Shown piece after piece: positions 17,883 through 26,791 of a DNA stretch of 64,000 nt. The position numbers and the translations under genes were made by a program. The stretch covers positions 62,001 through 126,000 of the forward strand of contig NZ_MSCT01000011.1 in assembly GCF_001921865.1 (NCBI RefSeq). The letters run 5' to 3'. The notes beneath the pieces are model-generated. The model ran no database searches and was not told the origin of the DNA. It saw nothing but the letters and a program-made list of their open reading frames with translations. The first letter of the stretch is position 1, and every line of letters starts with the position of its first letter. The DNA is from Pseudomonas chlororaphis. GTDB lineage: Bacteria > Pseudomonadota > Gammaproteobacteria > Pseudomonadales > Pseudomonadaceae.

Positions 17883-18761
17883 TCACGCCTTGCCCAGCAC
17901 TTCTCCCCGTTCCTCCAGCAGCCGCACGAAGTGCGTCAGGCTGCGCGATACCGTGCCGCGGCGCCAGATCAGCCAGGTCTGCAGGAAGCGGAACGGCTGC
18001 GCCAGTTGCCAGATGCTCACGGTGCCGCAGCCCGGCATGCTGTCGAGCATGCTGCGGGGCATCAGCGCCAGGCCGGCGCCGGCGCTGACGCAGGCGAGCA
18101 TGCCGTGGTAGGACTCCATCTCGTGGATCTTGCCCGGCACCGCGGCGTCTTCGCTGAACCAGCGTTCGAAGTGATGGCGGTAGGAACAGTTGGCGCGAAA
18201 GGCGTAGATGCTTGCGCCGTTGACGTCGCGCCCGCGGGTAATCGGCCCATGGCCCAGCGGCGCGATGACGACCATTTCCTCCTCGAACACCGGCACCCCT
18301 TCCAGGCTCGGGTGCAGCACCGGGCCGTCGACGAAAGCGGCAGCCAGGCGCCCGGACAGCACGCCGTCGATCATGGTCCCCGAGGGGCCGGTGGACAGGT
18401 CCAGCTCGACCTTGACGTGCTTCTGGTTGTAGGCCGCGAGCAACGCCGGAATCCGTACCGCCGCGGTGCTTTCCAGGGAGCCCAGGGAAAACGACCCCTG
18501 GGGTTCCTCGCCGGCGACCGTCAACCGCGCTTCCTGCACCAGGTCGAGAATGCGCCGCGCGTAGTCGAGAAAACTCCAGCCGGCCGGCGACAGGCGCAGG
18601 CGGCTCTTCTCGCGGATGAACAGTTCCACCCCCAGGTCCTGCTCCAGCTGCTTGATCCGCGTGGTCAGGTTCGAAGGCACCCGATGGATGAGCTGCGCCG
18701 CCGCGCTGATGCTGCCCTGCTCGGCCACCGCCTTGAATATTTCCAGCTGCACCAGGTCCAA
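17883..18761 (-). CDS. ptrR: LysR-family regulator PtrR (putrescine/succinate semialdehyde control)
   Basis: The 292-residue LysR protein has an N-terminal winged helix ([40 protein letters not shown]) and an effector domain with [51 protein letters not shown] and [18 protein letters not shown], which I recognise as near-identical to E. coli PtrR (YneJ). The start is a TTG at 18761: it matches the E. coli N-terminus (MDLTQLE) and has GGAG six bases upstream; the longer TTG at 18773 has no such site. It is divergent from sad, exactly as yneJ/yneI in E. coli, so it probably regulates sad in response to putrescine breakdown. Confidence 0.88.
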   Translation of the reverse strand: MDLVQLEIFKAVAEQGSISAAAQLIHRVPSNLTTRIKQLEQDLGVELFIREKSRLRLSPAGWSFLDYARRILDLVQEARLTVAGEEPQGSFSLGSLESTAAVRIPALLAAYNQKHVKVELDLSTGPSGTMIDGVLSGRLAAAFVDGPVLHPSLEGVPVFEEEMVVIAPLGHGPITRGRDVNGASIYAFRANCSYRHHFERWFSEDAAVPGKIHEMESYHGMLACVSAGAGLALMPRSMLDSMPGCGTVSIWQLAQPFRFLQTWLIWRRGTVSRSLTHFVRLLEERGEVLGKA

Positions 18762-18863
18762 GTCATTCTCCAATCGTGAAAGTTTCGCTCTGTATTATTC
18801 AGTTTTCATAAGTCATGCACCAGCCTAACCTGCGAACATTCTCCAGCCCCACAGGACGCTGCC
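18762..18863. promoter_or_regulatory. Divergent ptrR/sad promoter region
   Basis: About 100 bases separate the two divergent starts. The AT-rich stretch ctgtattattcagttttcat (about 18791-18810) probably holds overlapping promoters and a PtrR site; AGGA before the sad ATG is its ribosome site. No exact operator can be assigned by eye. Confidence 0.4.
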
Positions 18864-20255
18864 ATGACCCCGGTTTCCAGCCAGACCCACGCCATTTCCA
18901 TCAACCCCGCCAGCGGCGAACAGCTCGCCCACTACCCTTACGAATCCGCCGCGCAGCTGGATGCCGCCCTCGCCCGGGCCGCCGCGGGCGCGGCCTTGTG
19001 GCGCCGCAGCGAACTGCAGCAACGCACCGCGCTGCTGCTGGCCCTGGCCAAGGCCTTGCGCGACAACGCCGAGAACATGGCCCGTCGCATCACCCTGGAA
19101 ATGGGCAAGCCGATCGTCCAGGCCCGCGGCGAGATCGAAAAATGCGCGCAACTGTGCGAGTGGTACGCCGCCGAAGGCCCGGCCATGCTCGCCCCCGAAC
19201 CGGCCGCGGTGCCGAACGGCAAGGCGCGGATCGAGTACCGGCCGCTGGGCCCGATCCTCGCGGTGATGCCGTGGAACTTCCCGATCTGGCAGGTGCTGCG
19301 CGGCGCCGTGCCGGCCCTGCTCGCCGGCAATACCTACGTGCTCAAGCACGCGCCGAACGTCATGGGCAGCGCCTACCTGCTGCTCGAGGCCTTCCAGCGC
19401 GCCGGCTTCCCCCAGGGTGTGTTCGAGGTGATCAACGTCACCCCCGACGGCGTCTCCCGGGCCATCGCCGACCCGCGCATCGCCGCCGTGACCCTCACCG
19501 GCAGCGTGCGCGCCGGGATCGCCATCGGTGCCCAGGCCGGCGCGGCGCTGAAAAAGTGCGTGCTGGAACTGGGCGGCTCCGATCCCTTTATCGTGCTCAA
19601 TGACGCCGACCTGGACGCCGCCGTGCAGGCCGCGGTGATCGGCCGTTACCAGAACACCGGGCAAGTCTGCGCCGCGGCCAAGCGCCTGATCGTCGAGCAA
19701 GGGGTGGTCGAGGCCTTTACCGAGAAATTCGTCGCCGCCACCCGCCTGCTGACCGTCGGCGACCCGCTGGCCAACGACACCTACATCGGCCCGATGGCGC
19801 GCTTCGACCTGCGCGACGAGCTGGACGAGCAGGTCCAGGCGACCCTCGGCGAAGGCGCGACCCTGCTGCTCGGCGGCGCCAAGGCCGAAGGCCCGGGCAA
19901 CTTCTATCAGCCCACGGTGCTGGCCGGCGTCACCGACCGGATGACCTCGTTCAAGCAGGAACTGTTCGGCCCGGTGGCGTCGATCATCACCGCCCGCGAT
20001 GCGCGGCACGCCCTGGAACTGGCCAATGACAGCGAATTCGGCCTGGCCTCGACGATCTACACCCGCGACGTCGCGCTGGCCGAACGCCTGACCGCCGAGC
20101 TGGACACCGGCGGGGTGTTTATCAACGGTTATTGCGCCAGCGATCCGCGGGTGACCTTCGGCGGCGTGAAGAAAAGCGGCTTTGGCCGCGAGCTGTCGCA
20201 CTTCGGCGTGCGCGAGTTCTGCAACGCGCAGACGGTGTGGCTGGATCGCAACTGA
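18864..20255 (+). CDS. sad: NAD-dependent succinate-semialdehyde dehydrogenase Sad
   Basis: This 463-residue aldehyde dehydrogenase has catalytic C269 in NTGQVCAAAKR, the general base E235 in VLELGGSDPF, the NAD-binding PWNFPIWQVLRGA and LTGSVRAG, and C-terminal FGGVKKSGFGRELSHFG. Length and sequence closely match E. coli Sad (YneI, 462 residues), which oxidises succinate semialdehyde to succinate with NAD+ at the end of putrescine and GABA catabolism. The start (MTPVSSQTHAISINPASGEQ) aligns with that of Sad. It is monocistronic, divergent from ptrR, and followed by a REP doublet. Confidence 0.93.
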   Translation: MTPVSSQTHAISINPASGEQLAHYPYESAAQLDAALARAAAGAALWRRSELQQRTALLLALAKALRDNAENMARRITLEMGKPIVQARGEIEKCAQLCEWYAAEGPAMLAPEPAAVPNGKARIEYRPLGPILAVMPWNFPIWQVLRGAVPALLAGNTYVLKHAPNVMGSAYLLLEAFQRAGFPQGVFEVINVTPDGVSRAIADPRIAAVTLTGSVRAGIAIGAQAGAALKKCVLELGGSDPFIVLNDADLDAAVQAAVIGRYQNTGQVCAAAKRLIVEQGVVEAFTEKFVAATRLLTVGDPLANDTYIGPMARFDLRDELDEQVQATLGEGATLLLGGAKAEGPGNFYQPTVLAGVTDRMTSFKQELFGPVASIITARDARHALELANDSEFGLASTIYTRDVALAERLTAELDTGGVFINGYCASDPRVTFGGVKKSGFGRELSHFGVREFCNAQTVWLDRN

Positions 20256-20280
20256 CTGATTGTCAGGGTTGCCGTGCGGC

Positions 20281-20352
20281 CTATCGCGAGCACGCTTCGC
20301 TCCTGCATAAGAACCCTGTGTTCTTGTCGGAGCGAGGCTTGCCCACGATGGC
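20281..20352. repeat. REP-type palindromic doublet downstream of sad
   Basis: Two inverted copies of a Pseudomonas REP-like motif lie close together: ctatcgcgagcacgcttcgc (20281-20300, continuing tcctgc) and the reverse-oriented tcggagcgaggcttgcccac (from 20337, continuing gatggc). Both resemble the common TATCGCGAGCAAGCTCGCTC element. Such doublets sit between genes and can stabilise or terminate transcripts. The next 150 bases contain no gene. Confidence 0.65.
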
Positions 20353-20499
20353 TGTCAGCCCGCCACCGCAGAATGCAAGATCCGGCACGCACGGCCATGC
20401 AGCTTGCACGAAGGCGCGAGCGGTCGGCCGGCTGCAGGCCATTGATTTGCCTGGCGTCCGGGCGTATCGCCAGGCTGGCACGGGCGATGCAACCTGAGG

Positions 20500-20533
20500 G
20501 GTAACCGGGACGCCATCGATGCGTCCGTTTACC
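20500..20533. promoter_or_regulatory. Inverted repeat just upstream of the hemerythrin gene
   Basis: GGTAACCGGGACGC (20500-20513) and GCGTCCGTTTACC (20521-20533) are complementary apart from a mismatch and a bulge, with a seven-base loop. The element ends about 20 bases before the ATG at 20554 and just before its AGAGG ribosome site. It could be a repressor operator or a leader hairpin. Confidence 0.4.
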
Positions 20534-20553
20534 GTGACCGCAGAGGCCCCCCC

Positions 20554-21030
20554 ATGAACGCCATCGACCTGTTGCTCGCCGACCACAAACGCGTCAGGAA
20601 CCTATTGACCCAACTGAGCGAATCCACCGAACGCGGCATCAAGAAACGCACCGACCTGGTGAACAAGCTCGAAGCGGAACTCGCCGTGCACACCCGGCTC
20701 GAAGAACAGATTCTCTATCCGGCGTTCAAGAAAGCCGGGGGCAAGGCGCAGCAGGTGATGTACCACGAGGCCAAGGAAGAGCACCGCACCGTCGACTCGC
20801 TGGTGCTACCGGACCTGAAGGACACCGATCCCTCGACCGCGGAATTCTCCGGGCGGGCCAAGGTGGTCAAGGAACTGCTCGAACACCACATCGAAGAAGA
20901 AGAGCGCGAGATGTTTCCCCAGGCCCGCAAGCTGCTGGGCAAGGCCGCCCTGGAGCAACTGGGCGCGGAAATGGACGAGCTCAAGAGCGAATACAAGAAA
21001 GCCATGAGTGCCTCGCACCTGGCCGCCTGA
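20554..21030 (+). CDS. Hemerythrin-like HHE-domain protein
   Basis: This 158-residue four-helix protein has the His/Glu ligands of a di-iron site: H in LLADHKRVRNLL, H and E in AVHTRLEEQILYP, H in YHEAKEEHRTVD, and HH-E in LLEHHIEEEEREMFPQARKL. Proteins of this family bind or sense O2 or related oxidants, or store iron; the role here is unknown. AGAGG precedes the ATG by about six bases and a strong terminator follows, so it is monocistronic. Confidence 0.88.
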   Translation: MNAIDLLLADHKRVRNLLTQLSESTERGIKKRTDLVNKLEAELAVHTRLEEQILYPAFKKAGGKAQQVMYHEAKEEHRTVDSLVLPDLKDTDPSTAEFSGRAKVVKELLEHHIEEEEREMFPQARKLLGKAALEQLGAEMDELKSEYKKAMSASHLAA

Positions 21031-21066
21031 CACCCTTCCCTCGCCTGGCGAGCCGTTTGCTCGCAA

Positions 21067-21090
21067 GCCCGGCCGCGCGCCGGGCCTTTT
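21067..21090 (+). terminator. Rho-independent terminator after the hemerythrin gene
   Basis: A perfect GCCCGGC/GCCGGGC stem (21067-21073 with 21079-21085) and five-base loop are followed by CTTTTAT. It lies 36 bases after the stop codon at 21030 and 37 bases before the convergent sensor kinase gene ends. Confidence 0.85.
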
Positions 21091-21126
21091 ATATCCGAGG
21101 ATGGGTGGGCACGGTCTGGCTCGAGT

Positions 21127-23091
21127 TCAACCGGTTGTCGGCGCACTGGCGGCGTCCGTGGCCCCATCCTTGAAACCGGCCAACGCGTGGGCCAGTACTT
21201 CCACCAGTTGCAACTGGGTATAGGGCTTGGACACCCGCGGCAAAACCGCCGCCAGGCCCTCCAGGCGCTGGGCGTAACCGCTGGCGAGGACGATCGGCAG
21301 GTGCGGGCGCAACTGGCGCACGGCGCTCGCCAACTGCCCGCCGTCCATGACCGGCATCGCCAGGTCGGTGATCATCAGGTCGATCGCCGGGTGTTCCTGG
21401 AAGCATTGCAGCGCCTGGGCGCCGGACATCGCGCACAGCACCCGATGCCCAAGGTCCTCGAGCAGCAGCGTGGTGCTGCTCAGCACCAGGCTGTCGTCGT
21501 CGACCACCAGGATGCACAAGGGCTGCGGCGCCGCTGCCGCCTCGCTGTCCCGGGCCGGCGCCACGCGTAGCGCCTGGGTCGCCAGGGGCAGCCACAACTC
21601 GGCCCGGGTGCCCTGCCCCGGGCGGCTCGAAAGAATCAGCCGGCCGCCCAGTTGCTCGGCCAGGCCATGCACCATCGACAAGCCAAGGCCGGTGCCCTTG
21701 CCTACGCCCTTGGTGGTGAAGAACGGATCGGCCGCACAGGCCATGGTCTGCTCGTCCATGCCTTCGCCGTCGTCGATCACGCACAGGCGTACGTAGCGCT
21801 CATGGGGCAACGCCAAGCCGCTGGCCTGGCGGCCGTCGCAGAGCTCGGCCCGAAGTTCGAGGGTGCCGCCGCCCGGCATGGCGTCGCGGGCATTGGTCGC
21901 CAGGTTGAGCAGCGCCAGTTCCAGCTGGTTGACGTCGGCCTGGACCGTCGGCAAGCCCTCGGGCAGATCGGCGAGGATCGTCACCTGGGGCCCCAGCGAA
22001 CTGCGCAGCAGGCCGCTGAGGTTGCGCACCAATTGCGCCAGGGCCACCGGTTCGGTCTTCAGTTCCTGGCGCCGGGCGAAGGCCAGCATGCGCTGGGTCA
22101 GCGATACCCCGCGCTCGGCGCCGAGCACGGCGTTGTCCAGCAGCCGGGCGAGCTTGGGGTCGTCGCCAGTGCGCTTGCGCGCCAGCTCCAGGTTGCCGAG
22201 GATCACCGTCAGCAGGTTGTTGAAGTCATGGGCGATGCCACCGCTGAGCTGGCCGATGGCGTGCAGCTTCTGCGACTGGAACAGCGCCTCGCGGGCAATC
22301 TCCAGCTCCTTCTGGGCCTGCAGCGCCTCGCTGATATCGCGGGTGACCTTGGCAAAGCCCAGCAGCTCGCCGGTATCGCTGCGGATCGGGTCGATGATCA
22401 CATGGGCCTGGAACTGCGTGCCGTCCTTGCGCACCCGCCAGCCTTGCTTCTCGAAACGCCCCTCGCGAGTCGCCGCCTCCAGCGCCTTGGCCGGCTCGCC
22501 GGCGGCGCGGTCTTGCTCGGTGTAGAAGCGCGAAAAATGCGCGCCGATGATTTCCTCCGGCGAGTAGCCCTTGATCCGCTGCGCGCCGAGGTTCCAGCTG
22601 CTGACCCGGCCGTTGGGGTCGAGCATGTAGATGGCGTAGTCGGTGACGCTCTGCACCAGCAGGCGGAACTGCTGCTCACTCTGCTTGAGGATTTCCTCGG
22701 CGATCTTGCGTTCGGTCAGGTCGCGGGTGATCTTGGCGTAGCCCAGCAATTGCCCCTGGGCATCGCGGATCGGGTCGATCACCACATGGCACCAGAACCG
22801 CGTGCCGTCCTTGCGTACCCGCCAGCCTTCGCCCTCGAACCGCCCTTCGGCCAGCGCGGTGTCCAACGCCCGCTGCGGCAAGCCGGCCCGGCAGTCTTCG
22901 GGGGTGTAGAAGCAGGAAAAATGCGCGCCGAGGATTTCCGCCTCCTGATAGCCCTTGAAACGCCGGGCCCCGGCGTTCCAGCTGGTGACGATACCCTGGG
23001 GATCGATCATGTAGATCGCATAGTCGACCACCGCCTCGACCAACAGGCGAAAACGGTCCTCGTCCAGAACTTTTCGGGGCTGATCGGCCAT
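21127..23091 (-). CDS. PAS-PAS hybrid histidine kinase with C-terminal receiver
   Basis: This 654-residue soluble kinase has two PAS domains in tandem (about 13-130 and 140-255) that are clearly duplicates: VDYAIYMIDPQGIVTSWNAG against TDYAIYMLDPNGRVSSWNLG. A HisKA domain has H288 in GGIAHDFNNLL. The HATPase has NLATNARDAMPGGG, DDGEGMD and GKGTGLGLSMVHG, and the receiver has D576 in LMITDLAMPVMDG. The first PAS retains FSCFYTPEDC and the second FSRFYTEQD, the signature of a large soil-bacterial kinase group. I place the start at the ATG at 23091, where GGAAA lies upstream; an in-frame GTG four codons earlier is possible. No separate partner regulator is adjacent. Confidence 0.9.
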   Translation of the reverse strand: MADQPRKVLDEDRFRLLVEAVVDYAIYMIDPQGIVTSWNAGARRFKGYQEAEILGAHFSCFYTPEDCRAGLPQRALDTALAEGRFEGEGWRVRKDGTRFWCHVVIDPIRDAQGQLLGYAKITRDLTERKIAEEILKQSEQQFRLLVQSVTDYAIYMLDPNGRVSSWNLGAQRIKGYSPEEIIGAHFSRFYTEQDRAAGEPAKALEAATREGRFEKQGWRVRKDGTQFQAHVIIDPIRSDTGELLGFAKVTRDISEALQAQKELEIAREALFQSQKLHAIGQLSGGIAHDFNNLLTVILGNLELARKRTGDDPKLARLLDNAVLGAERGVSLTQRMLAFARRQELKTEPVALAQLVRNLSGLLRSSLGPQVTILADLPEGLPTVQADVNQLELALLNLATNARDAMPGGGTLELRAELCDGRQASGLALPHERYVRLCVIDDGEGMDEQTMACAADPFFTTKGVGKGTGLGLSMVHGLAEQLGGRLILSSRPGQGTRAELWLPLATQALRVAPARDSEAAAAPQPLCILVVDDDSLVLSSTTLLLEDLGHRVLCAMSGAQALQCFQEHPAIDLMITDLAMPVMDGGQLASAVRQLRPHLPIVLASGYAQRLEGLAAVLPRVSKPYTQLQLVEVLAHALAGFKDGATDAASAPTTG

Positions 23092-23250
23092 GTCGGTTTC
23101 CACCAGGCTGTTTTTCTACAGGAGATTAGCCGGCCCTGGCGCGAACCGGGCGAGCGCTTTGAGCAGACCATCGGATCTGTCAGGGGCGATAAACGACCTG
23201 AAAGTTGGACAGTGCCCCAGCACCAATCGATCCCTTGCCCCACGCAATCC

Positions 23251-23550
23251 CTGTAGCCGCTGCTGCAGGCTGCGCACGAGCGCGCAGCGCTCGCTAAAAC
23301 CAGCGCCGCGATTATCCAGGCAGATCGCGGACTCAGGTTTTGCGGCCGCTACGCGGCCGTACGCAGCCTCGCAGGCTCGGCAGCGGCTACACGCGATCCT
23401 GTAGCCGCTGCTGCAGGCTGCGCACGAGCGCGCAGCGCTCGCTAAAACAGACGCTCCGGTTATCCAGGCAGTTCGCGGATTCAGGCTTTGCGGCCGCTAC
23501 GTCGGAATGCCGCCCAAACCGTACGCAGCCTCGCAGGCTCGGCAGCGGCT
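23251..23550. repeat. Tandem duplication (about 148 bp) of a palindromic REP/BIME-like element
   Basis: Two near-identical units occupy 23251-23398 and 23399 to about 23550. Each starts ctgtagccgctgctgcaggc and ends with cctcgcaggctcggcagcgg followed by ctacacgcgat; these ends are imperfect inverted copies of each other, so each unit can fold as a cruciform. Internally both contain gcgcagcgctcgctaaaac and attatccaggcag-like segments with several substitutions. No gene lies in 23092-23580. It resembles Pseudomonas REP clusters built on the TGTAGCCGCTGC core. Confidence 0.75.
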
Positions 23551-23580
23551 ACACGCGATCTTGTCGCCGCTGCCGTCCGA

Positions 23581-26500
23581 TCAGGCCGTATGGGCGCGTT
23601 TGCGCAGGTGTTCCAGCAGAGCTTGCAGTGGATGTTGCAGGCCCCGCCCCTCTTGGCGCTTGACCTGGCTGCGGCAGGAATAGCCGTCGGCCAGCAGCCG
23701 TCCGCCCGGTGCGTGGTGCGCCACCAGCGGCTGCCACGATTGCTGGTAGATCACCTGCGAGGTCGCCAGGTTGCGCGCCTCGTGGCCGTAGGTGCCGGAC
23801 ATGCCGCAGCAACCGCTGGCCAGTACCTGCAACTTCAGGCCCAGGCGGGCGAACACCTGCTGCCACAGGCCGATGCTCGCCGGTTCGTTGGTCTTCTCGG
23901 TGCAATGCGCCAGGAACTGATACAGCTCGGCCTCCGGCGTCGACCCGGCCGCGGCCTCGGGCAACACCCGGGCCAGCCATTCCTGGGGCAGCAGCACCTC
24001 GGGGGCCTGTCCGGCGCCGAGGGTCTTGCGGTATTCCTGGCGGTAGACCAGGGTCATCGCCGGGTCGAGGCCGACCAGGGGCACGCCGCTGGCCTGCAAC
24101 TGCAACAGCGATTGCGCGTTGTGCCGCGCGGCCCGGGCGAAGGCGCCAAGGAAACCCTGGACCTGCAACGGCTTGCCGTTGGGCGCGAACGGCGCGAGGT
24201 AAACCTGGAAGCCCAGGCGCTCGATGAGCTCCAGCCATTCGGCCGCCAGCGGCGTTTCAAAAAAACGGGTAAAGGCGTCCTGCACCAGCACCACGCTGCG
24301 CTGGCGCTGCTGCGCGGACAGCGCCGCCAACTGCGCGGCGTTGGCCATGCGTACATTGCGCCGGCGGCACACCGCGTGGAAATCCAGGGTGCTGAGCAAC
24401 GGGCTGTCGACCATCCCCGCCAGGCGCTCCAGGGCCCGACTCACCGGCGCCGCCGACATCAACGCGTTGTACAGCCGCGGCAGCCGCGCCAGGTACGGCA
24501 CGCTGAATTCCAGGGAGCCGATCAGGTAATCCTTCATCGGGCGCAAGTAACGCCCGTGGTACAGCTCGAGAAAGCGCGAACGGAATTCCGGCACATTGAC
24601 CTTGACCGGGCACTGCCCCGCGCAGGACTTGCACGCCAGGCAGCCGGCCATGGCGTCGTACACCTCATGGGAGAAGTCTTCGCGGCCGCCCAGCCGGGCC
24701 AGGCTGTTGTAGACACGCCGCCCCAGGTTGGACAGGCGCGCGCCACCGCCGCTCAGCACATCCACCCCCTGCTCGCCCTGCAAGCGCAGCCATTCGCGAA
24801 TCAGCGAAGCGCGACCCTTGGGCGAATGGATGCGGTTGCGGGTGGCTTTCCACGACGGGCACATGGCGTCGTCCGGGTCGAAGTTGTAGCAGGCGCCGTT
24901 GCCGTTGCAATGCAGGGCGCTGTCGTAGCTCTGCCAGACGCGCTCGTCGATGGTGCGGTCGAGTTCGCCGCGCAGCACCACTTCGTCGACCCGGGTCAGG
25001 CGCGCCTGCGGCACCGTGGCCGGGGTGGCGATCTTGCCCGGGTTGAGCTGGTTGAACGGGTCGAACGCCGCCTTCAAGGCCTGCAAGGCCGGGTACAGCT
25101 CGCCGAAATAATCCGGCACGTACTGCGAGCGCAGGCCCTTGCCGTGCTCGCCCCACAGCAGGCCGCCGTGCTTGTGGGTCAGCGCCGCCACCGCATCGGA
25201 AATCGGCCGGACCAACGCCGCCTGCGCCGGGTCCTTCATGTCGAGGATCGGCCGCACGTGCAGCACCCCGGCGTCGACGTGGCCGAACATGCCGTAGTGC
25301 AGGCCGTGGCGGTCGAGCAGCGCGCGGAACTCGAGGATGTAGTCCGCCAGGTTCTCCGGCGGCACCGCGGTGTCTTCGACGAAGGGCTGCGGCCGCGCCT
25401 CGCCCTGGACGTTGCCCAGCAGGCCCACCGCGCGCTTGCGCATGGCATACACCTGGTTCACCGCCTGGGCGCCGACGGCCAGGGTGTGGCCCAGGCGCAC
25501 CACCGAGCTGTCCTGCTGCAGATGGCGAACGAAGGCGTCGACCCGCTGCTCCAGTTCGTCCAGGTCGTCGCCGCTGAATTCGATCAGGTTGATGCCCAGG
25601 GTCTGGGTCTCGGCCTGCTCGGGGAAATACTGCGCCACGCCGTGCCAGACGATGTCCTGCATGGCCAGCATCAGCACCTTGGAATCCACGGTCTCGATCG
25701 ACAGCGGCTTGAGCGCCATCAGCGCCTTGGCATCGCGCAACGCGTCCATGAACCCGGCGTAACGCACGTTGACCAGGATCGAGTGCTTGGGAATCGGCAG
25801 CACGTTCAACCGCGCCTCGACGATAAACCCCAGCGAACCCTCGGAGCCGCACAGCACGCTGTTGAGGTTGAAACGCTGCGGGCCTTCGCGCAGGTGCGCC
25901 AGGTCGTAGCCGGTCAGGCAGCGGTTGAGCTTGGGAAAGATCGCCTCGATCAGCCCGGCCTGGCCGTCGGCGATGCCCTGGGCGCAGCGGTAGACCGCGC
26001 CGATACGGTCGCTGCGCGCGGCTTCTGTGTGCAATTGCCGGTTGTCGATCGAGGCCGTGTCCAGGCGGCTGCCATCCAGCAGCACGGTGCTCAGTTGCAA
26101 GACGTGGTCGCGGGTCTTGCCGTAGGTGCAACTGCCCTGGCCGCTGGCGTCGGTGTTGATCATGCCGCCGACGGTGGCGCGGTTCGAGGTCGAGAGCTCC
26201 GGGGCGAAGAACAGGCCGTGGGGCTTGAGGGCGGCGTTGAGCTGGTCCTTGACCACCCCGCTCTGCACCCGCACCCAGCGCTCCTCGACATTGATTTCGA
26301 GGATGCGGTTCATGTGCCGCGACAGGTCGACCACGATGCCGTCGGTCAGCGACTGGCCGTTGGTGCCGGTGCCGCCGCCGCGCGGGGTCAGCACCACCGA
26401 GCGGTGTTCGGGCCGCGCCGCCAGGGCCGCCAGTTGCTCGACGTCCGCCGCGTCCCGAGGAAAAACAGCGGCCTGGGGCAGGCGCTGGTAGATCGAATTG

Positions 26501-26631
26501 TCGGTGGCCAGCACCGTGCGCAAGCCCAGGTCGCGGGCGATCTCGCCCCGAAAACCGCCGGCGGCCAGGGCATCGAGAAAACCTTGGTAATGGGCCAACA
26601 GGTCGCGTTCGGGGGCAAGCGGAGCAATCAT
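23581..26631 (-). CDS. ydiJ: FAD- and Fe-S-containing 2-hydroxyacid dehydrogenase, YdiJ family
   Basis: The protein has 1016 residues (E. coli YdiJ has 1018). The N-terminal FAD-binding PCMH domain contains VVLTPRGGGTGTNGQSLTDG and PELSTSNRATVGGMINTDAS, and the FAD-oxidase C domain runs to about residue 560 (GKGLRSQYVPDYFGELYPAL). A ferredoxin-type segment has CLACKSCAGQCPVKVNVPEF, and a C-terminal CCG domain has ASGCCGMSGTYGHEAR. YdiJ-type enzymes oxidise D-2-hydroxyglutarate or related acids and pass electrons to the quinone pool. The ATG at 26631 (MIAPLAPERDLLAHYQGFLD) matches the family start; upstream in-frame sequence belongs to the promoter. It is divergent from a LysR gene that probably controls it. 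Confidence 0.9.
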   Translation of the reverse strand: MIAPLAPERDLLAHYQGFLDALAAGGFRGEIARDLGLRTVLATDNSIYQRLPQAAVFPRDAADVEQLAALAARPEHRSVVLTPRGGGTGTNGQSLTDGIVVDLSRHMNRILEINVEERWVRVQSGVVKDQLNAALKPHGLFFAPELSTSNRATVGGMINTDASGQGSCTYGKTRDHVLQLSTVLLDGSRLDTASIDNRQLHTEAARSDRIGAVYRCAQGIADGQAGLIEAIFPKLNRCLTGYDLAHLREGPQRFNLNSVLCGSEGSLGFIVEARLNVLPIPKHSILVNVRYAGFMDALRDAKALMALKPLSIETVDSKVLMLAMQDIVWHGVAQYFPEQAETQTLGINLIEFSGDDLDELEQRVDAFVRHLQQDSSVVRLGHTLAVGAQAVNQVYAMRKRAVGLLGNVQGEARPQPFVEDTAVPPENLADYILEFRALLDRHGLHYGMFGHVDAGVLHVRPILDMKDPAQAALVRPISDAVAALTHKHGGLLWGEHGKGLRSQYVPDYFGELYPALQALKAAFDPFNQLNPGKIATPATVPQARLTRVDEVVLRGELDRTIDERVWQSYDSALHCNGNGACYNFDPDDAMCPSWKATRNRIHSPKGRASLIREWLRLQGEQGVDVLSGGGARLSNLGRRVYNSLARLGGREDFSHEVYDAMAGCLACKSCAGQCPVKVNVPEFRSRFLELYHGRYLRPMKDYLIGSLEFSVPYLARLPRLYNALMSAAPVSRALERLAGMVDSPLLSTLDFHAVCRRRNVRMANAAQLAALSAQQRQRSVVLVQDAFTRFFETPLAAEWLELIERLGFQVYLAPFAPNGKPLQVQGFLGAFARAARHNAQSLLQLQASGVPLVGLDPAMTLVYRQEYRKTLGAGQAPEVLLPQEWLARVLPEAAAGSTPEAELYQFLAHCTEKTNEPASIGLWQQVFARLGLKLQVLASGCCGMSGTYGHEARNLATSQVIYQQSWQPLVAHHAPGGRLLADGYSCRSQVKRQEGRGLQHPLQALLEHLRKRAHTA

Positions 26632-26754
26632 CGAAAAGCATTCCAGGCAAAGAAATGGCCCGTAACCGCATGCAAAACACGTATGCTTGCGCGCAATCCA
26701 GGGGCCATGAAAAAGGCGATAAGTCTTATTTTCCGCTGCCTGCGCCCCGCAGAC

Positions 26755-26776
26755 AAATGTATTTCCCGTGACATTT
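26755..26776. promoter_or_regulatory. Candidate LysR operator between ydiJ and its divergent regulator
   Basis: AAATGT (26755-26760) and ACATTT (26771-26776) are perfect inverted arms separated by ten bases, 16 bases before the LysR start codon and 124 before the ydiJ start. LysR proteins usually bind such interrupted dyads in the divergent region. The match is short, so confidence is moderate. Confidence 0.4.
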
Positions 26777-26791
26777 GCATGAGTTTTATGA

